Of a stretch of DNA of 64,000 nt, positions 8,264-16,431 are shown piece by piece. The DNA comes from Thermohalobaculum sp963721105. GTDB lineage: Bacteria > Pseudomonadota > Alphaproteobacteria > Rhodobacterales > Rhodobacteraceae. The stretch spans positions 438,407 through 502,406 of the forward strand of contig CAVRHY010000004.1 of NCBI GenBank assembly GCA_963721105.1. The letters are read 5' to 3'. The translations under genes and the position numbers were made by a program. The notes under the pieces are model-generated. The model searched no databases. It saw only the letters and a program-made list of their open reading frames with translations, and was not told the origin of the DNA. How positions within the stretch are numbered: the first letter of the stretch is position 1; every line of letters starts with the position of its first letter.

Positions 8264-9895
8264 CTACCGGAACAGCCCCTTGAGCAGCGAGCGGACGACC
8301 GAGCGGCCGATCTGCGAGCCGGCGGCGCGGGCGGCGGACTTGGCGGCGGCCTCCCAGGCGGTGTCGCCGCGGCGCGCCGCGGGGCGCGGGCGCTCGGCAC
8401 GGGTGCCGTGGCTGCGGGGGGCGTCCTCCGGGTCGTCCCGGTCCCGGCTGTAGCGGCCGCCATAGCGGCGGGCGGCGCCGAGTTCCTCGGCGTCGACCTC
8501 GGGATCGGCCTCGACCTTGCGGGCGGCGCGGGCGGCGAGCATCTCGTAGGCGCTCTCGCGATCGACCGTCTTGTCGTAGAGGCCGGCGACGGGCGACTGC
8601 TGGATGGCGCGCGTGCGGGTCGCCGGGTCGCAGGGGCCGAGGCGCGAGGCGGGTGGGCGGATCAGCGTGCGCTCGACCATGCCCGGCGCGCCCTTGTCGC
8701 CCAGCATAGAGACGAGCGCCTCGCCGGTGCCGAGGTCGGTGATCGCCGCGGAGGTGTCGAAGTCGGGGTTGGCGCGGAAGCTTTCGGCGGCCGCGCGCAC
8801 CGCCTTCTGGTCGCGCGGCGTGTAGGCGCGGAGCGCGTGCTGGACGCGGTTGCCGAGCTGGCCCAGCACGTCCTCGGGGACATCGTCCGGGTTCTGGCTG
8901 ATGAAGTAGACGCCGACGCCCTTGGAGCGGATCAGGCGCGCGACCTGCTCGACCTTGTCGACCAGCGCCTTCGGCGCGTCCTCGAACAGGAGATGCGCCT
9001 CGTCGAAGAAGAAGACGAATTTCGGCCGGTCCGGATCGCCGACCTCGGGCATCGTCTCGAAGAGCTCGGACAGTAGCCACAGCAGGAAGGTCGCGTAGAG
9101 CCGCGGCGACTGCATCAGCCGGTCGGCGGCCAGGATGTTGACCTGCCCGCGCCCGCCCGGGGCGCGCATCATGTCGGAAAGCTCCAGCGCCGGCTCGCCG
9201 AAGAAGGCGTCGCCGCCCTGGTTTTCCAGCACAAGCAGGCGGCGCTGGATGGCGCCGACGCTGGCCGCTGCGACGTTGCCGTATTTCAGCGACAGTTCGG
9301 TGGCGCGCTCGCCGACATGGGCGAGCATGGCGCGCAGGTCCTTGAGGTCGAGGAGCGCGAGGCCGTCGTCGGTGGCGGTGCGGAAGACGATGTTGAGCAC
9401 GCCTTCCTGCGTCTCGTTCAGCTCGAGCAGGCGCGACAGCAGGAGCGGCCCCATCTCGGTGACGGTCGTGCGGATCGGGTGGCCCTGCTCGCCGAACATG
9501 TCCCAGAAGGCGGTGGGGAAGGCGCTGTAGCCGTAGTCGTCGAGGCCGATCTCGGCGGCGCGGGCGAGCAGCTTTTCGTGCAACGGATGGGCCGGCGAGC
9601 CGGGTTCCGCCATGCCGGAGAGGTCGCCCTTGACGTCGGCCATGAAGACCGGGACGCCGGCGTCCGAGAAGCCCTCGGCCAGGATCTGCAGGGTTACCGT
9701 CTTGCCGGTGCCGGTGGCGCCGGCGATCAGCCCGTGCCGGTTGCCGTAGCGCAGCAGCAGCCGCTGGCGCCGCGCGCGGTCGGGCCCGCCGCCGCCGACG
9801 AAGATGGCCCCTTGCTGCGCCCCGTCCTGGGCCCTGTGCTGCGCCCCGTGCTGCGCCACGTCCTGCGCCCCGTTGCTGGAGCCGTCCTGCGTCAT
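8264..9895 (-). CDS. HerA-like / DUF853 P-loop ATPase
   Basis: Putative DNA-translocase-like ATPase of the YjgR (DUF853, HerA-related) family, 543 residues. Walker A GATGTGKT is at residues 59-66, preceded by RYGNRHGLIAG; Walker B FVFFFDEAHLLF is at about 290-300; a sensor-like VYFISQNPDDVPEDVLGQLGN follows, then an arginine-finger region (LRAYTPRDQKAVRAAAE). These are typical of the FtsK/HerA superfamily. The N terminus has a short repeat built on AQHGAQ/AQDGAQ. The C terminus is Arg/Pro-rich. Its cellular role is not established in any species I know of. An upstream short ORF (9940-9990) with a strong SD may belong to its leader. Confidence 0.85.
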   Translation of the reverse strand: MTQDGSSNGAQDVAQHGAQHRAQDGAQQGAIFVGGGGPDRARRQRLLLRYGNRHGLIAGATGTGKTVTLQILAEGFSDAGVPVFMADVKGDLSGMAEPGSPAHPLHEKLLARAAEIGLDDYGYSAFPTAFWDMFGEQGHPIRTTVTEMGPLLLSRLLELNETQEGVLNIVFRTATDDGLALLDLKDLRAMLAHVGERATELSLKYGNVAAASVGAIQRRLLVLENQGGDAFFGEPALELSDMMRAPGGRGQVNILAADRLMQSPRLYATFLLWLLSELFETMPEVGDPDRPKFVFFFDEAHLLFEDAPKALVDKVEQVARLIRSKGVGVYFISQNPDDVPEDVLGQLGNRVQHALRAYTPRDQKAVRAAAESFRANPDFDTSAAITDLGTGEALVSMLGDKGAPGMVERTLIRPPASRLGPCDPATRTRAIQQSPVAGLYDKTVDRESAYEMLAARAARKVEADPEVDAEELGAARRYGGRYSRDRDDPEDAPRSHGTRAERPRPAARRGDTAWEAAAKSAARAAGSQIGRSVVRSLLKGLFR

Positions 9896-9939
9896 GACCG
9901 TTCTCTCTGCGGCTGCCCGAATTTCGCCATTACGTCTTG

Positions 9940-9990
9940 TTAACTGTCTTGCATGTAGAGTGAAGCCTTGATGGACGGTGTTGCGGACAT
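9940..9990 (-). CDS. 16-residue short ORF upstream of the HerA-like gene
   Basis: Reading from 9990 on the minus strand the ORF encodes MSATPSIKASLYMQDS. GGGAGGAG lies 8 bases before its ATG, a much better SD than that of the HerA-like gene 45 bp further on. A second overlapping ATG (9999, frame +1) would sit on top of the SD and is less likely. A GC hairpin (10015-10040) lies just upstream in the leader. It could be a leader peptide or a small protein; there is no homology evidence. Confidence 0.35.
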   Translation of the reverse strand: MSATPSIKASLYMQDS

Positions 9991-10014
9991 CGTTTCATCT
10001 CCTCCCTGTTAACT

Positions 10015-10040
10015 GGCCGCGCCTTCGGGCGCGGTCTTTT
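10015..10040 (+). terminator. GC hairpin followed by T-run
   Basis: GGCCGCGCC-TTCG-GGCGCGGTCTTTT reads as a Rho-independent terminator on the plus strand. No plus-strand gene lies immediately upstream, so it may end a short transcript antisense to the 16-residue ORF, or act as a structured leader on the minus strand. Confidence 0.5.
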
Positions 10041-10072
10041 CTGCTGGCTGGGTTGTGGGGCGCAGAATCCCG

Positions 10073-10194
10073 TTGACGCGGGGGCTGGTCTCGGTAAGGT
10101 GTCCCCACGAATTGGCCAGCCAGTTCGACAGGGAGAGAAAGTCGAAGCGTACGCTTCCCGCAGGGGTGCCGTCAGGCGCCCCTGAAGCTTTTTT
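10073..10194 (+). ncRNA. candidate small RNA or attenuator upstream of ialB-like gene
   Basis: A TTGACG box (10073-10078) and TAAGGT 16 bases later resemble a sigma-70 promoter. Downstream is a perfect 12-bp palindrome AAGCGTACGCTT (10145-10156) and then a terminator hairpin (AGGGGTGCC / GGCGCCCCT, 10162-10183) with TTTTTT at 10189-10194. GCTTC at 10152-10156 can pair either with the upstream GAAGC inside the palindrome or with the downstream GAAGC (10184-10188), which would extend the terminator stem. That arrangement suggests either a small RNA of roughly 90 nt or an attenuator. Confidence 0.35.
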
Positions 10195-10366
10195 GGCGCT
10201 GTCATGCCGGGGACGTGGCCGGGCCAGCTTTGGGGCTGGCTGCGGCGGCTCCGGGCCAATTCCGGACCTCACGCGCGATCGTGAGCGGCGCTTGATTTCG
10301 CCTGCCCGACGCGGCATAGGCTGGCCCTCCGCGCGTTCCCCCCGATGGTTGAGCAGGAAATCCGAA

Positions 10367-10930
10367 ATGAAACTGTCCCTTTCCCGCGCCGCCATGGCGC
10401 TGTGCGTCGCCGGCCTGGGCCTCGCCGGCCCGGCGGCCGCCCAGCAGACCCAGCCCACACCGCAGGCGCAGCCGGAAAGGGTGCTGAAGGCGACGCATGG
10501 CGCGTGGGAGGTCCAGTGCCTGAAGGACACCGACACCTGCGTCATGCAGCAGGTCGGCAAGACCGCGGACGGCAAGCGGGCCCTGCTGGTGCTGATCGAG
10601 CGCCTGGCCGGCGTCACCGCCGAGGGCAAGTCGGTCCCGGCGGCGATCACCGTCCACACGCCGCTGGGCGTGCTGATCCCCTACGAGGTCCGCGTCAAGG
10701 TCGACCAGGGCGAGGTGCACCCGGTGCCGCTGATGCGCTGCCTGGCCGACAGCTGCATGGCGCGCGCGCCGCTGCAGGAAAAGGACGTCCAGATGTTCAA
10801 GAAGGGCACGACCGCCAAGTTCGGATTCTTCCTGACCGACGAGGTGCTGGCCGATATCTCGCTGAACGGCTTCACCGCGGCCTTCGACTCGCTCAAGCCC
10901 GTGCAGGTGCCGGCCGGGGCGAAGAACTGA
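10367..10930 (+). CDS. IalB-family (invasion-associated locus B) protein
   Basis: Secreted or periplasmic protein of 187 residues with a cleavable signal peptide (MKLSLSRAAMALCVAGLGLA...AAAQ, about residues 1-24). The mature part has the IalB pattern: HGAWEVQC, CVMQQ, TPLGVLIPYEVRVKVD, PLMRCLADSCMARAPL, then FGFFLTDE and ISLNGFTAAFDSL. Three to four cysteines are probably paired. The family is named from Bartonella, but it is widespread in free-living Alphaproteobacteria, where its function is unknown. The ATG at 10367 was chosen because it begins the signal peptide; longer upstream frames are not plausible. Confidence 0.88.
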   Translation: MKLSLSRAAMALCVAGLGLAGPAAAQQTQPTPQAQPERVLKATHGAWEVQCLKDTDTCVMQQVGKTADGKRALLVLIERLAGVTAEGKSVPAAITVHTPLGVLIPYEVRVKVDQGEVHPVPLMRCLADSCMARAPLQEKDVQMFKKGTTAKFGFFLTDEVLADISLNGFTAAFDSLKPVQVPAGAKN

Positions 10931-11077
10931 GCCACTCGGCGCCGAGGCCCGCCATTGCCCCCGGCGCGCGGTCGTTGCCTCGTGCCGCCAGACGCGCCCC
11001 GCCCCCGAGGGGCTTGGCTCTTTCGATCGCCTGCGGCTAGGATCGCCCGCGGACACGGAGCGGGACGGAGCAGGCCG

Positions 11078-12262
11078 ATGAAGGCGCTGATCGCAGGCGG
11101 CGGCATCGCCGGCATCGCGGCGGCGCTGGGCTTTGCCCGCGCCGGCTGGGAAATCGAGCTCTTCGAACAGTCGCAGGCGCTGGGCGAGGTCGGCGCCGGC
11201 CTGCAGCTCAGTCCCAATGCCTGCCGGGTGCTGGACCGGCTCGACGTCCTGCCCGACATTCGCGCCCGCGCCAGCACGCCCGAGGCAGCCGAGCTGCGCG
11301 ACGGGTTGAGCGGCGTCACCGTCTACCGCGCCGAGCTGGGAGCCGCCGCCGAGGCGCGCTGGGGCGCGCCTTACCTGCACATCCATCGCGCCGACCTGCT
11401 GGATGTCCTGGCCGGTGCCGCCGCCAAGGCGGGGGTGGCGCTGCGACTGGGCCAGGCGGCGACGGGCGCCGTCTCGCGCAGCGACAACGCGGCGCTGCAC
11501 CTCGAGGGCGGCGGCGTCGCAGAGGGCGACGTGGTCGTTGGCGCCGACGGCATCCGGTCGCGCCTGCGCGGCGTGGTCGGCCCGGTCGAGACGCCGCGCT
11601 ACACCGGCCAGGTCGCCTGGCGCGGGCTGATTCCGGTCGATGCGCTGCCGCCCGGCTCGGTGCCGCCGACGGCGACTGTCTGGCTGGGGGGCGGGCGGCA
11701 CCTGGTGACCTACAGGGTACGCGGCGGGGCGCTGGTCAACTTCGTCGCCGTGCTGGAACGCGAGGAGTGGGCCGAGGAGGGGTGGAGCCTGCCCGGCGAC
11801 CCCGACGAGTTGCGCGCCGCCTTTGCCGGCTGGGCGCAACCGGTGCCGATCCTGCTGGAGGCGGTCTCGGAGTGCTTCCTGTGGGGGTTGTTCGACCGGC
11901 CCGAGCAGGTGCGCTGGGTCCGTGACCGGCTGGCGCTGATCGGTGACGCCGCGCATCCGATGCTGCCCTTCCTGGCGCAGGGCGCGGCCATGGCGATCGA
12001 GGACGGCGCAGCGCTGGTCCGCCACCTCGGGCGCGCGGCGAGCGTGCCGGCGGCGCTCGACGCGTTCGAGGAGGAACGGTGGCCGCGCGTCGTCCGCGTG
12101 CTCGAGCGGAGCCGCGCCAACGGGCGGCTGTTCCACCGCCCGCCCGGGCTGGCGCGCAGCATGACGCGCGGCATCATGAGCGTCTTCGGCCGCAGCACGC
12201 CGCAGCTGGCGGTCTCGCAGCTCGACTGGCTCTACGGCCACGACGCGACCACCGGGGCCTGA
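11078..12262 (+). CDS. FAD-dependent aromatic-ring monooxygenase
   Basis: Flavoprotein hydroxylase of the salicylate / 3-hydroxybenzoate 6-hydroxylase type, 394 residues. Three fingerprints are present: the N-terminal dinucleotide fold AGGGIAGIAAALGFARAG (residues 4-21), the DG motif VVVGADGIRSRLR (about 149-161), and the GD motif LIGDAAHPMLPFLAQG (about 287-302) followed by GAAMAIEDGAAL. NAD(P)H and O2 would be used to hydroxylate a phenolic acid or similar ring; the substrate cannot be read from the sequence. It stands alone, with no ring-cleavage dioxygenase nearby. The ATG at 11078 is chosen because the Rossmann motif begins right after it. Confidence 0.88.
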   Translation: MKALIAGGGIAGIAAALGFARAGWEIELFEQSQALGEVGAGLQLSPNACRVLDRLDVLPDIRARASTPEAAELRDGLSGVTVYRAELGAAAEARWGAPYLHIHRADLLDVLAGAAAKAGVALRLGQAATGAVSRSDNAALHLEGGGVAEGDVVVGADGIRSRLRGVVGPVETPRYTGQVAWRGLIPVDALPPGSVPPTATVWLGGGRHLVTYRVRGGALVNFVAVLEREEWAEEGWSLPGDPDELRAAFAGWAQPVPILLEAVSECFLWGLFDRPEQVRWVRDRLALIGDAAHPMLPFLAQGAAMAIEDGAALVRHLGRAASVPAALDAFEEERWPRVVRVLERSRANGRLFHRPPGLARSMTRGIMSVFGRSTPQLAVSQLDWLYGHDATTGA

Positions 12263-12277
12263 GCCGCCGGCACGCCG

Positions 12278-12712
12278 GATCGCCACGGATGTCGGGATCG
12301 CCGGCGGCCTGCGCTTCCCAGGCGTGGCGATGTCGACCTCGTCCGCCCGCTGCCCGACGGTGACATCGGGATGGGAAGTCGACCGCGGCGATGGAGCCCC
12401 GCAGCACCCTGGGACCGTATCGACCTCGTGGTTGCCGACCGTCCTCGCGGTGTCGTCGCGCCGGGTCATCACCTCCGCGGCGTCCTTGCCCTTCTGATCG
12501 TCGTGGACCAGCGAGCCCTGGAACAGGCCGCCGACGACGAGGATCGAGTTTGTTCGTCTTCGACTGCCGTTCGCGGATGGCAGTAGCCAGCCACGCGGAA
12601 CCGCCACGCACTTGCCCGCGGCGTCGTCCTTGGCCGAGCAGGTGCTGTCTTGCCTGCTGATCGGCTCAAGCCGATTGTGGCGGTCGTTTGTGTGCAGGAT
12701 CGCTGGCATCTC
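12278..12712 (-). pseudogene. decayed UshA-type 5'-nucleotidase, N-terminal part
   Basis: On the minus strand the translation reads ILHTNDRHNRLEPISRQDST then CSAKDDAAGKC, jumps frame to LATAIRERQSKTN, and returns to LFQGSLVHDDQKGKDAAEVM and VGNHEVDT. This is the order expected at the start of a metallophosphatase of the UshA / 5'-nucleotidase family (HTND.H, GDQFQGS, GNHEFD). Metal-binding positions are changed (GGLFQGS for GDQFQGS), there are at least two frameshifts, and nothing of the C-terminal domain remains, so this is a genuine relic. It is not a working gene. Confidence 0.75.
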
Positions 12713-12908
12713 GGCCTTGGCGGCGGGCGAAGGCGGTGGACGTCGCATGGTCGGGATCAACGGGAATCGCGGGGCACGGGTGCCCGCGTGCGGCGAGTTT
12801 ACGCGATGGCAGGCTGTCGCCAAGGCGGGGGGATGGGGCGGTAGGGCCGACGTCGCAGGCACCGCCTGGGCAGGGTGCGGACACGCACACTGTCGCTTCG
12901 TCCGGGCC

Positions 12909-12935
12909 GTATGGTGGGCCAGGGGCCCACCCTAC
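12909..12935. repeat. short palindromic extragenic element
   Basis: A near-perfect inverted repeat centred on GGTGGGCC-AGG-GGCCCACC, flanked by GTA and TAC. Such GTAGGGTGGGC palindromes occur as dispersed extragenic elements in many proteobacteria. It lies between the 5'-nucleotidase relic and the dehydratase gene and may also act as that gene's terminator. Confidence 0.5.
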
Positions 12936-12965
12936 GGCTGGGCGCGGTCAGGGGCATGGCGACCC

Positions 12966-14163
12966 TTACCCCGACTGGCGGCGAACGGCGTCCGGGCGGT
13001 CCCAGACCTCCGGCTTCAGCTCGGCGATCATGCCGGTGCCCTCGGGCAGGGTGATGTGGCCGTCCTCGACCACCGGCAGGTTCTGCGCGAGCTCGTTGTA
13101 CCAGCCGGTGTAGAAGGCGCGCACGCTCTCCTGCACCAGCGCGTTCGGGGCGTTCAGCGTCAGCGCCGTGCAGGCGGCCCAGGCCAGCGGGCCGGTGCAG
13201 TCGTGCGGCGCGATCGGCAGGTGGAACGCCTCGGCCATCGAGGCGATGGCCTTGGCCTCGGTCAGCCCGCCGCACCAGCCGAGGTCCATGATGACGACGT
13301 CGAGCGCGCGCGCCTCCATCATCGACGCGGAAGGCGGCGCGGCCGGCCATGGTCTCGGAGCCGGCGATCTTCGGCCGGACCCGGGCGCGGAGGTCGGCCC
13401 AGGACGAGGGCGCGGTCGCCGGCATCGGGTCCTCGATCCAGAAGATGTCGTAGGGCTCGAGCGCGCGGGCGATCTCGGCGACGGCGTGCGGCTGCCAGAG
13501 CAGGTGCAGCTCCAGCATGATCTGCATGGCGTCGCCGACGGCGGCGCGGATCTTGCGGAAGGGCTCGACCGCCAGGGAGAGCTGCGCCGGCGTGATCGCG
13601 GCGCCCTGGCTGGATTCGGCGGCGAAGTCGAAGGGCCAGATCTTCATGCCGGTGATGCCCTGCGCGAGCAGGCTTTCGGCGAGCGCGCCGGCGTCGGTGA
13701 GAAAGCCCTCGAGGTCCTCGTACGGGCCGGCGGCGGGCTGGCCGATGCCCCAGTTGTCGGTGTTCTGGCCGGCCGCGCCGCGCACATAGGCGTAGCCGGC
13801 GCAGGTGTTGTAGGTGCGGATGCGCTCGCGGCAGCGGCCGCCCAGCAGGCGCCAGACCGGCTGGTGCAGGTGGCGCCCGGCCAGGTCCCAGAGCGCCATG
13901 TCGATGGCCGAGGCGCCGCGCACCTCGGCGCCCGCGCCGTTGTAGCCGACGTAAGGGTGCAGGCGGCGGCGGATCGCCTCGCGGTCGCGCGCGTCCTGGC
14001 CGAGCAGCAGGGGCGCGGCGGTTTCGTGGATGTAGGCGTCGGTGGCGGGCGCGCCGAAATAGCTCTCGCCCGTGCCGCGGTTGCCCTCGGAATCCTCGAT
14101 GACGACCCAGACGAGGTTCGGGAACTCGCCCAGCCGCAACGTCTCCACCGACCTGATGATCAT
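12966..14163 (-). pseudogene. mandelate racemase / enolase-superfamily dehydratase, frameshifted
   Basis: About 399 residues in two frames: 14163 to about 13325 and about 13322 to 12966. N-terminal capping domain (MIIRSVETLRLGEFPNLVWV), then the barrel: GASAIDMALWDLAGR, MKIWPFD, metal ligands in MLELHLL, IEDP and GSETMAGR, followed in the second frame by VVIMDLGWCGGLTEA and the catalytic histidine in IAPHDCTGPLAW. Family members dehydrate or racemise sugar acids. It is divergent from an SDR and next to a FAH-family hydrolase, an arrangement that suggests non-phosphorylative sugar-acid breakdown (as for L-fuconate in Xanthomonas). The break at about 13325 (FRVDDGG versus FRSMMEARA) is one extra base, and all catalytic parts are otherwise present, so a sequencing error is likely. 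Confidence 0.82.
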
Positions 14164-14238
14164 GGTGCCTCCATCGCGCGCGCTTGCAATCCGCCCGGCC
14201 GCCCGCCAGAACGGGGCCGGTAACAGAGGGGACACGGG

Positions 14239-14958
14239 ATGCGGCTGAAGGGCAAGCGCGTCTTCATCACGGCGGCGGGGCAGGGCATCGGGCGCGCCAG
14301 CGCCGAGGCCTGCATCGCCGAGGGCGCCGAGGTGTTCGCCACCGACGTCAACGCCGGTTTGCTGGCCGGGCTGGACTGCGAGACGGCGCGGCTGGACGTT
14401 CTCGATCCGGCAGCGGTTGCCGACACGGTCGGGGGCGCGAACCCCGACGTGCTGTTCAACTGCGCCGGCTACGTCCACAACGGCACGATCCTCGAGGCGC
14501 GGGACGAGGACTGGGACTTCGCCTTCAACCTGAACGTCCGCGCGATGGCGCGCACGATCAGCGCCGCCCTGCCGGGGATGCTGGAGCGCGGCGGCGGGTC
14601 GATCATCAACATGGCCTCGGCGGCGTCCAGCGTGATGGGCGCGCCGAACCGCTGCGTCTACGGCACGACCAAGGCGGCTGTCATCGGGCTGACCAAGTCC
14701 GTCGCCAAGGATTACATCGAGCGGGGCATAAGGGCGAACGCCATCTGCCCGGGCACGGTCGATACGCCCAGCCTGCACGATCGGCTGCGCGCCACCGGCG
14801 ACTACGACAAGGCGCACAGCGACTTCGTCGCCCGCCAGAAGATGGGGCGCCTCGCCACCGCCGACGAGATCGCGCACCTGGTCGTCTATCTCGCCTCGGA
14901 CGAGAGCACCTTCGTGACGGCGCAGGCGCTGGTGATCGACGGCGGCTGGTCGGCGTAG
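14239..14958 (+). CDS. SDR oxidoreductase, 2-keto-3-deoxy-sugar-acid dehydrogenase-like
   Basis: Classical short-chain dehydrogenase, 239 residues. NAD-binding TAAGQGIGRASAE (residues 11-23), the FNCAGYVHNG motif (about 74-83), the catalytic serine in MASAASS (about 131-137) and the YGTTK tetrad (Tyr and Lys near 147 and 151), ending in IDGGWSA. It resembles the BDH2 / 2-keto-3-deoxy-L-fuconate dehydrogenase group. Context supports that: the divergent enolase-superfamily dehydratase would make a 2-keto-3-deoxy acid, this enzyme would oxidise it to a 2,4-diketo acid, and the FAH-family enzyme 113 bp downstream would hydrolyse it. The exact sugar is inferred only. Confidence 0.85.
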   Translation: MRLKGKRVFITAAGQGIGRASAEACIAEGAEVFATDVNAGLLAGLDCETARLDVLDPAAVADTVGGANPDVLFNCAGYVHNGTILEARDEDWDFAFNLNVRAMARTISAALPGMLERGGGSIINMASAASSVMGAPNRCVYGTTKAAVIGLTKSVAKDYIERGIRANAICPGTVDTPSLHDRLRATGDYDKAHSDFVARQKMGRLATADEIAHLVVYLASDESTFVTAQALVIDGGWSA

Positions 14959-15071
14959 CGGGCTCGTGCGAGTGAAGCAGCGGCCGGGAAGGGCGGGGTA
15001 AACCCGTACTCCGCGGCGCGGTAGGCGGGGGTTCGTCCCGCCGCCTGAACACGAAGAACAGGGGAGAGACA

Positions 15072-15914
15072 ATGAAACTGCTGCGCGTCGGCCCGCGGGG
15101 CCAGGAAAAGCCGGCGGTGCTGGACAAGGACGGGGTGCTGCGCGATCTCAGTTCGCTGGTGCATGACATCGATCCGTTGACGCTGTCGGACCGCTCGCTG
15201 GACCAGATCCGCGCGCATGACCCGAACCAGCTGCCGCGGATCGCCGATGATCAGCGCATCGGTCCCTGCGTCGGCAATATCGGCAAGGTCGTCTGCGTCG
15301 GGCTGAACTACTCGGACCACGCGCTGGAGACGGGCAACCCGATCCCGACGGAGCCGGTGCTGTTCGCCAAGGCGGTCTCGGCCATCTGCGGCGCGAACGA
15401 CGACGTGCAGAAGCCGCGCGGCTCGACCAAGCTGGACTGGGAAGTCGAGCTGGCCATCGTCATCGGCACCGAGGCGAAATACGTCTCGGAGGCTGATGCG
15501 ATGAACCACGTCGCGGGCTTCGCGATCTTCAACGACGTCTCCGAGCGGAGCTTCCAGACCGAGCGCGGCGGCCAGTGGACCAAGGGCAAGTCGCACGACA
15601 CCTTCGGCCCGCTCGGCCCCTGGCTGGTGACGCGGGACGAGGTGGCGGATCCGGGCAACCTGGCGATGCACCTGACCGTCAACGGCCAGACGCGGCAGAA
15701 GGGCTCGACGCAGACGCTCATTTTCTCGGTGGCGCACGTCGTCAGCTACATCTCGCAGTTCATGAGCCTGCAGCCGGGCGACATCATCCCGACCGGCACG
15801 CCGCCGGGCGTTGGTGCCGGCATGAAGCCGCCGACCTTCCTGGAGACCGGCGACGTGATGGAACTGGAGATCGAGGGGCTCGGCAAGCAGCGCCAGAGGG
15901 TGGTCGCGGCCTGA
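15072..15914 (+). CDS. fumarylacetoacetate-hydrolase-family protein (2,4-diketo-3-deoxy acid hydrolase-like)
   Basis: 280 residues. FAH-fold landmarks: CVGLNYSDHALETG (about 76-89), EPVLFAKAVSAICG (about 95-108), the metal ligands in KLDWEVELAIVIG (about 120-132) and in FNDVSERSFQ (about 152-161), the WTKGKSHDTFGPLGPWLVT segment (about 169-187), and the C-terminal GDIIPTGTPPGVGAGMKPP. This pattern with KSHDTFGPLGPW is seen in 2,4-diketo-3-deoxy-L-fuconate hydrolases and ureidoglycolate lyase-like members. It is the natural third step after the divergent dehydratase and the SDR. A good SD (GGGGAGAG) precedes the ATG. Confidence 0.87.
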   Translation: MKLLRVGPRGQEKPAVLDKDGVLRDLSSLVHDIDPLTLSDRSLDQIRAHDPNQLPRIADDQRIGPCVGNIGKVVCVGLNYSDHALETGNPIPTEPVLFAKAVSAICGANDDVQKPRGSTKLDWEVELAIVIGTEAKYVSEADAMNHVAGFAIFNDVSERSFQTERGGQWTKGKSHDTFGPLGPWLVTRDEVADPGNLAMHLTVNGQTRQKGSTQTLIFSVAHVVSYISQFMSLQPGDIIPTGTPPGVGAGMKPPTFLETGDVMELEIEGLGKQRQRVVAA

Positions 15915-16035
15915 TCGCCGCCCGCGACAGCCGGCTGCGGAGCAGGGCGGCGGGGCGGGGCGGCGGGGCAGGGCAACGGCGGGCAACGGCAGCGGCGGGC
16001 GACCGCCGCTTGCCGGTTCGGCCGTCGGGCTGCGC

Positions 16036-16431
16036 TCAGCGAAACACGAGATGCCGTTGCAGGAAGAAGGCCAGCAGGCTCGTCGGCGCGATGGCGACGA
16101 GGCCGGCGGCGTATTCCGACAGGTCGCTCAGCAGGATCGCTGAGATCAGCCCGATATTGACGACGTAGAGCACGCCCCAGACGGCGACGAAGGCGGGAAA
16201 GCGGCCGCGTAACCGGCTGGCAAAGACGTAGCGCCCGGTGGTGAAGAAGCCGATGATGATCGCCAGCCCCAGCGCGCCGAGGCTGGCCAGAGGGTAGGGC
16301 GCGCCGAGAAACAGGAACATGCAGTAGAGCGCGTAGCCCGCCGCCGTGTTGAACGCGCCGACGAACCCGTAGCGCACGATCTGGGGGATGGCGGCGCCAC
16401 GCGCAGCGGCCGAGGCGCGGCTTTCACCCAA
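16036..16431 (-). CDS. GtrA-family membrane protein
   Basis: 131 residues with four predicted membrane helices (about 22-40, 45-62, 80-98, 104-122), opening with the family motif QIVRYGFVGAFNTAAGYALY. GtrA proteins are thought to flip polyprenyl-linked glucose or other sugars across the inner membrane for O-antigen or polysaccharide decoration. It overlaps the upstream GT2 gene by 8 bp and is the last gene of a minus-strand set (GtrB-like, membrane glycosyltransferase, GT2, GtrA) covering 16036-20175. Confidence 0.88.
   Translation of the reverse strand: MGESRASAAARGAAIPQIVRYGFVGAFNTAAGYALYCMFLFLGAPYPLASLGALGLAIIIGFFTTGRYVFASRLRGRFPAFVAVWGVLYVVNIGLISAILLSDLSEYAAGLVAIAPTSLLAFFLQRHLVFR

Noticed and set aside
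10202..12862. 886-residue minus-strand frame
   Set aside because: It is a shadow of the FAD monooxygenase and IalB genes. Only its first 190 residues, which hold the 5'-nucleotidase relic, carry information.
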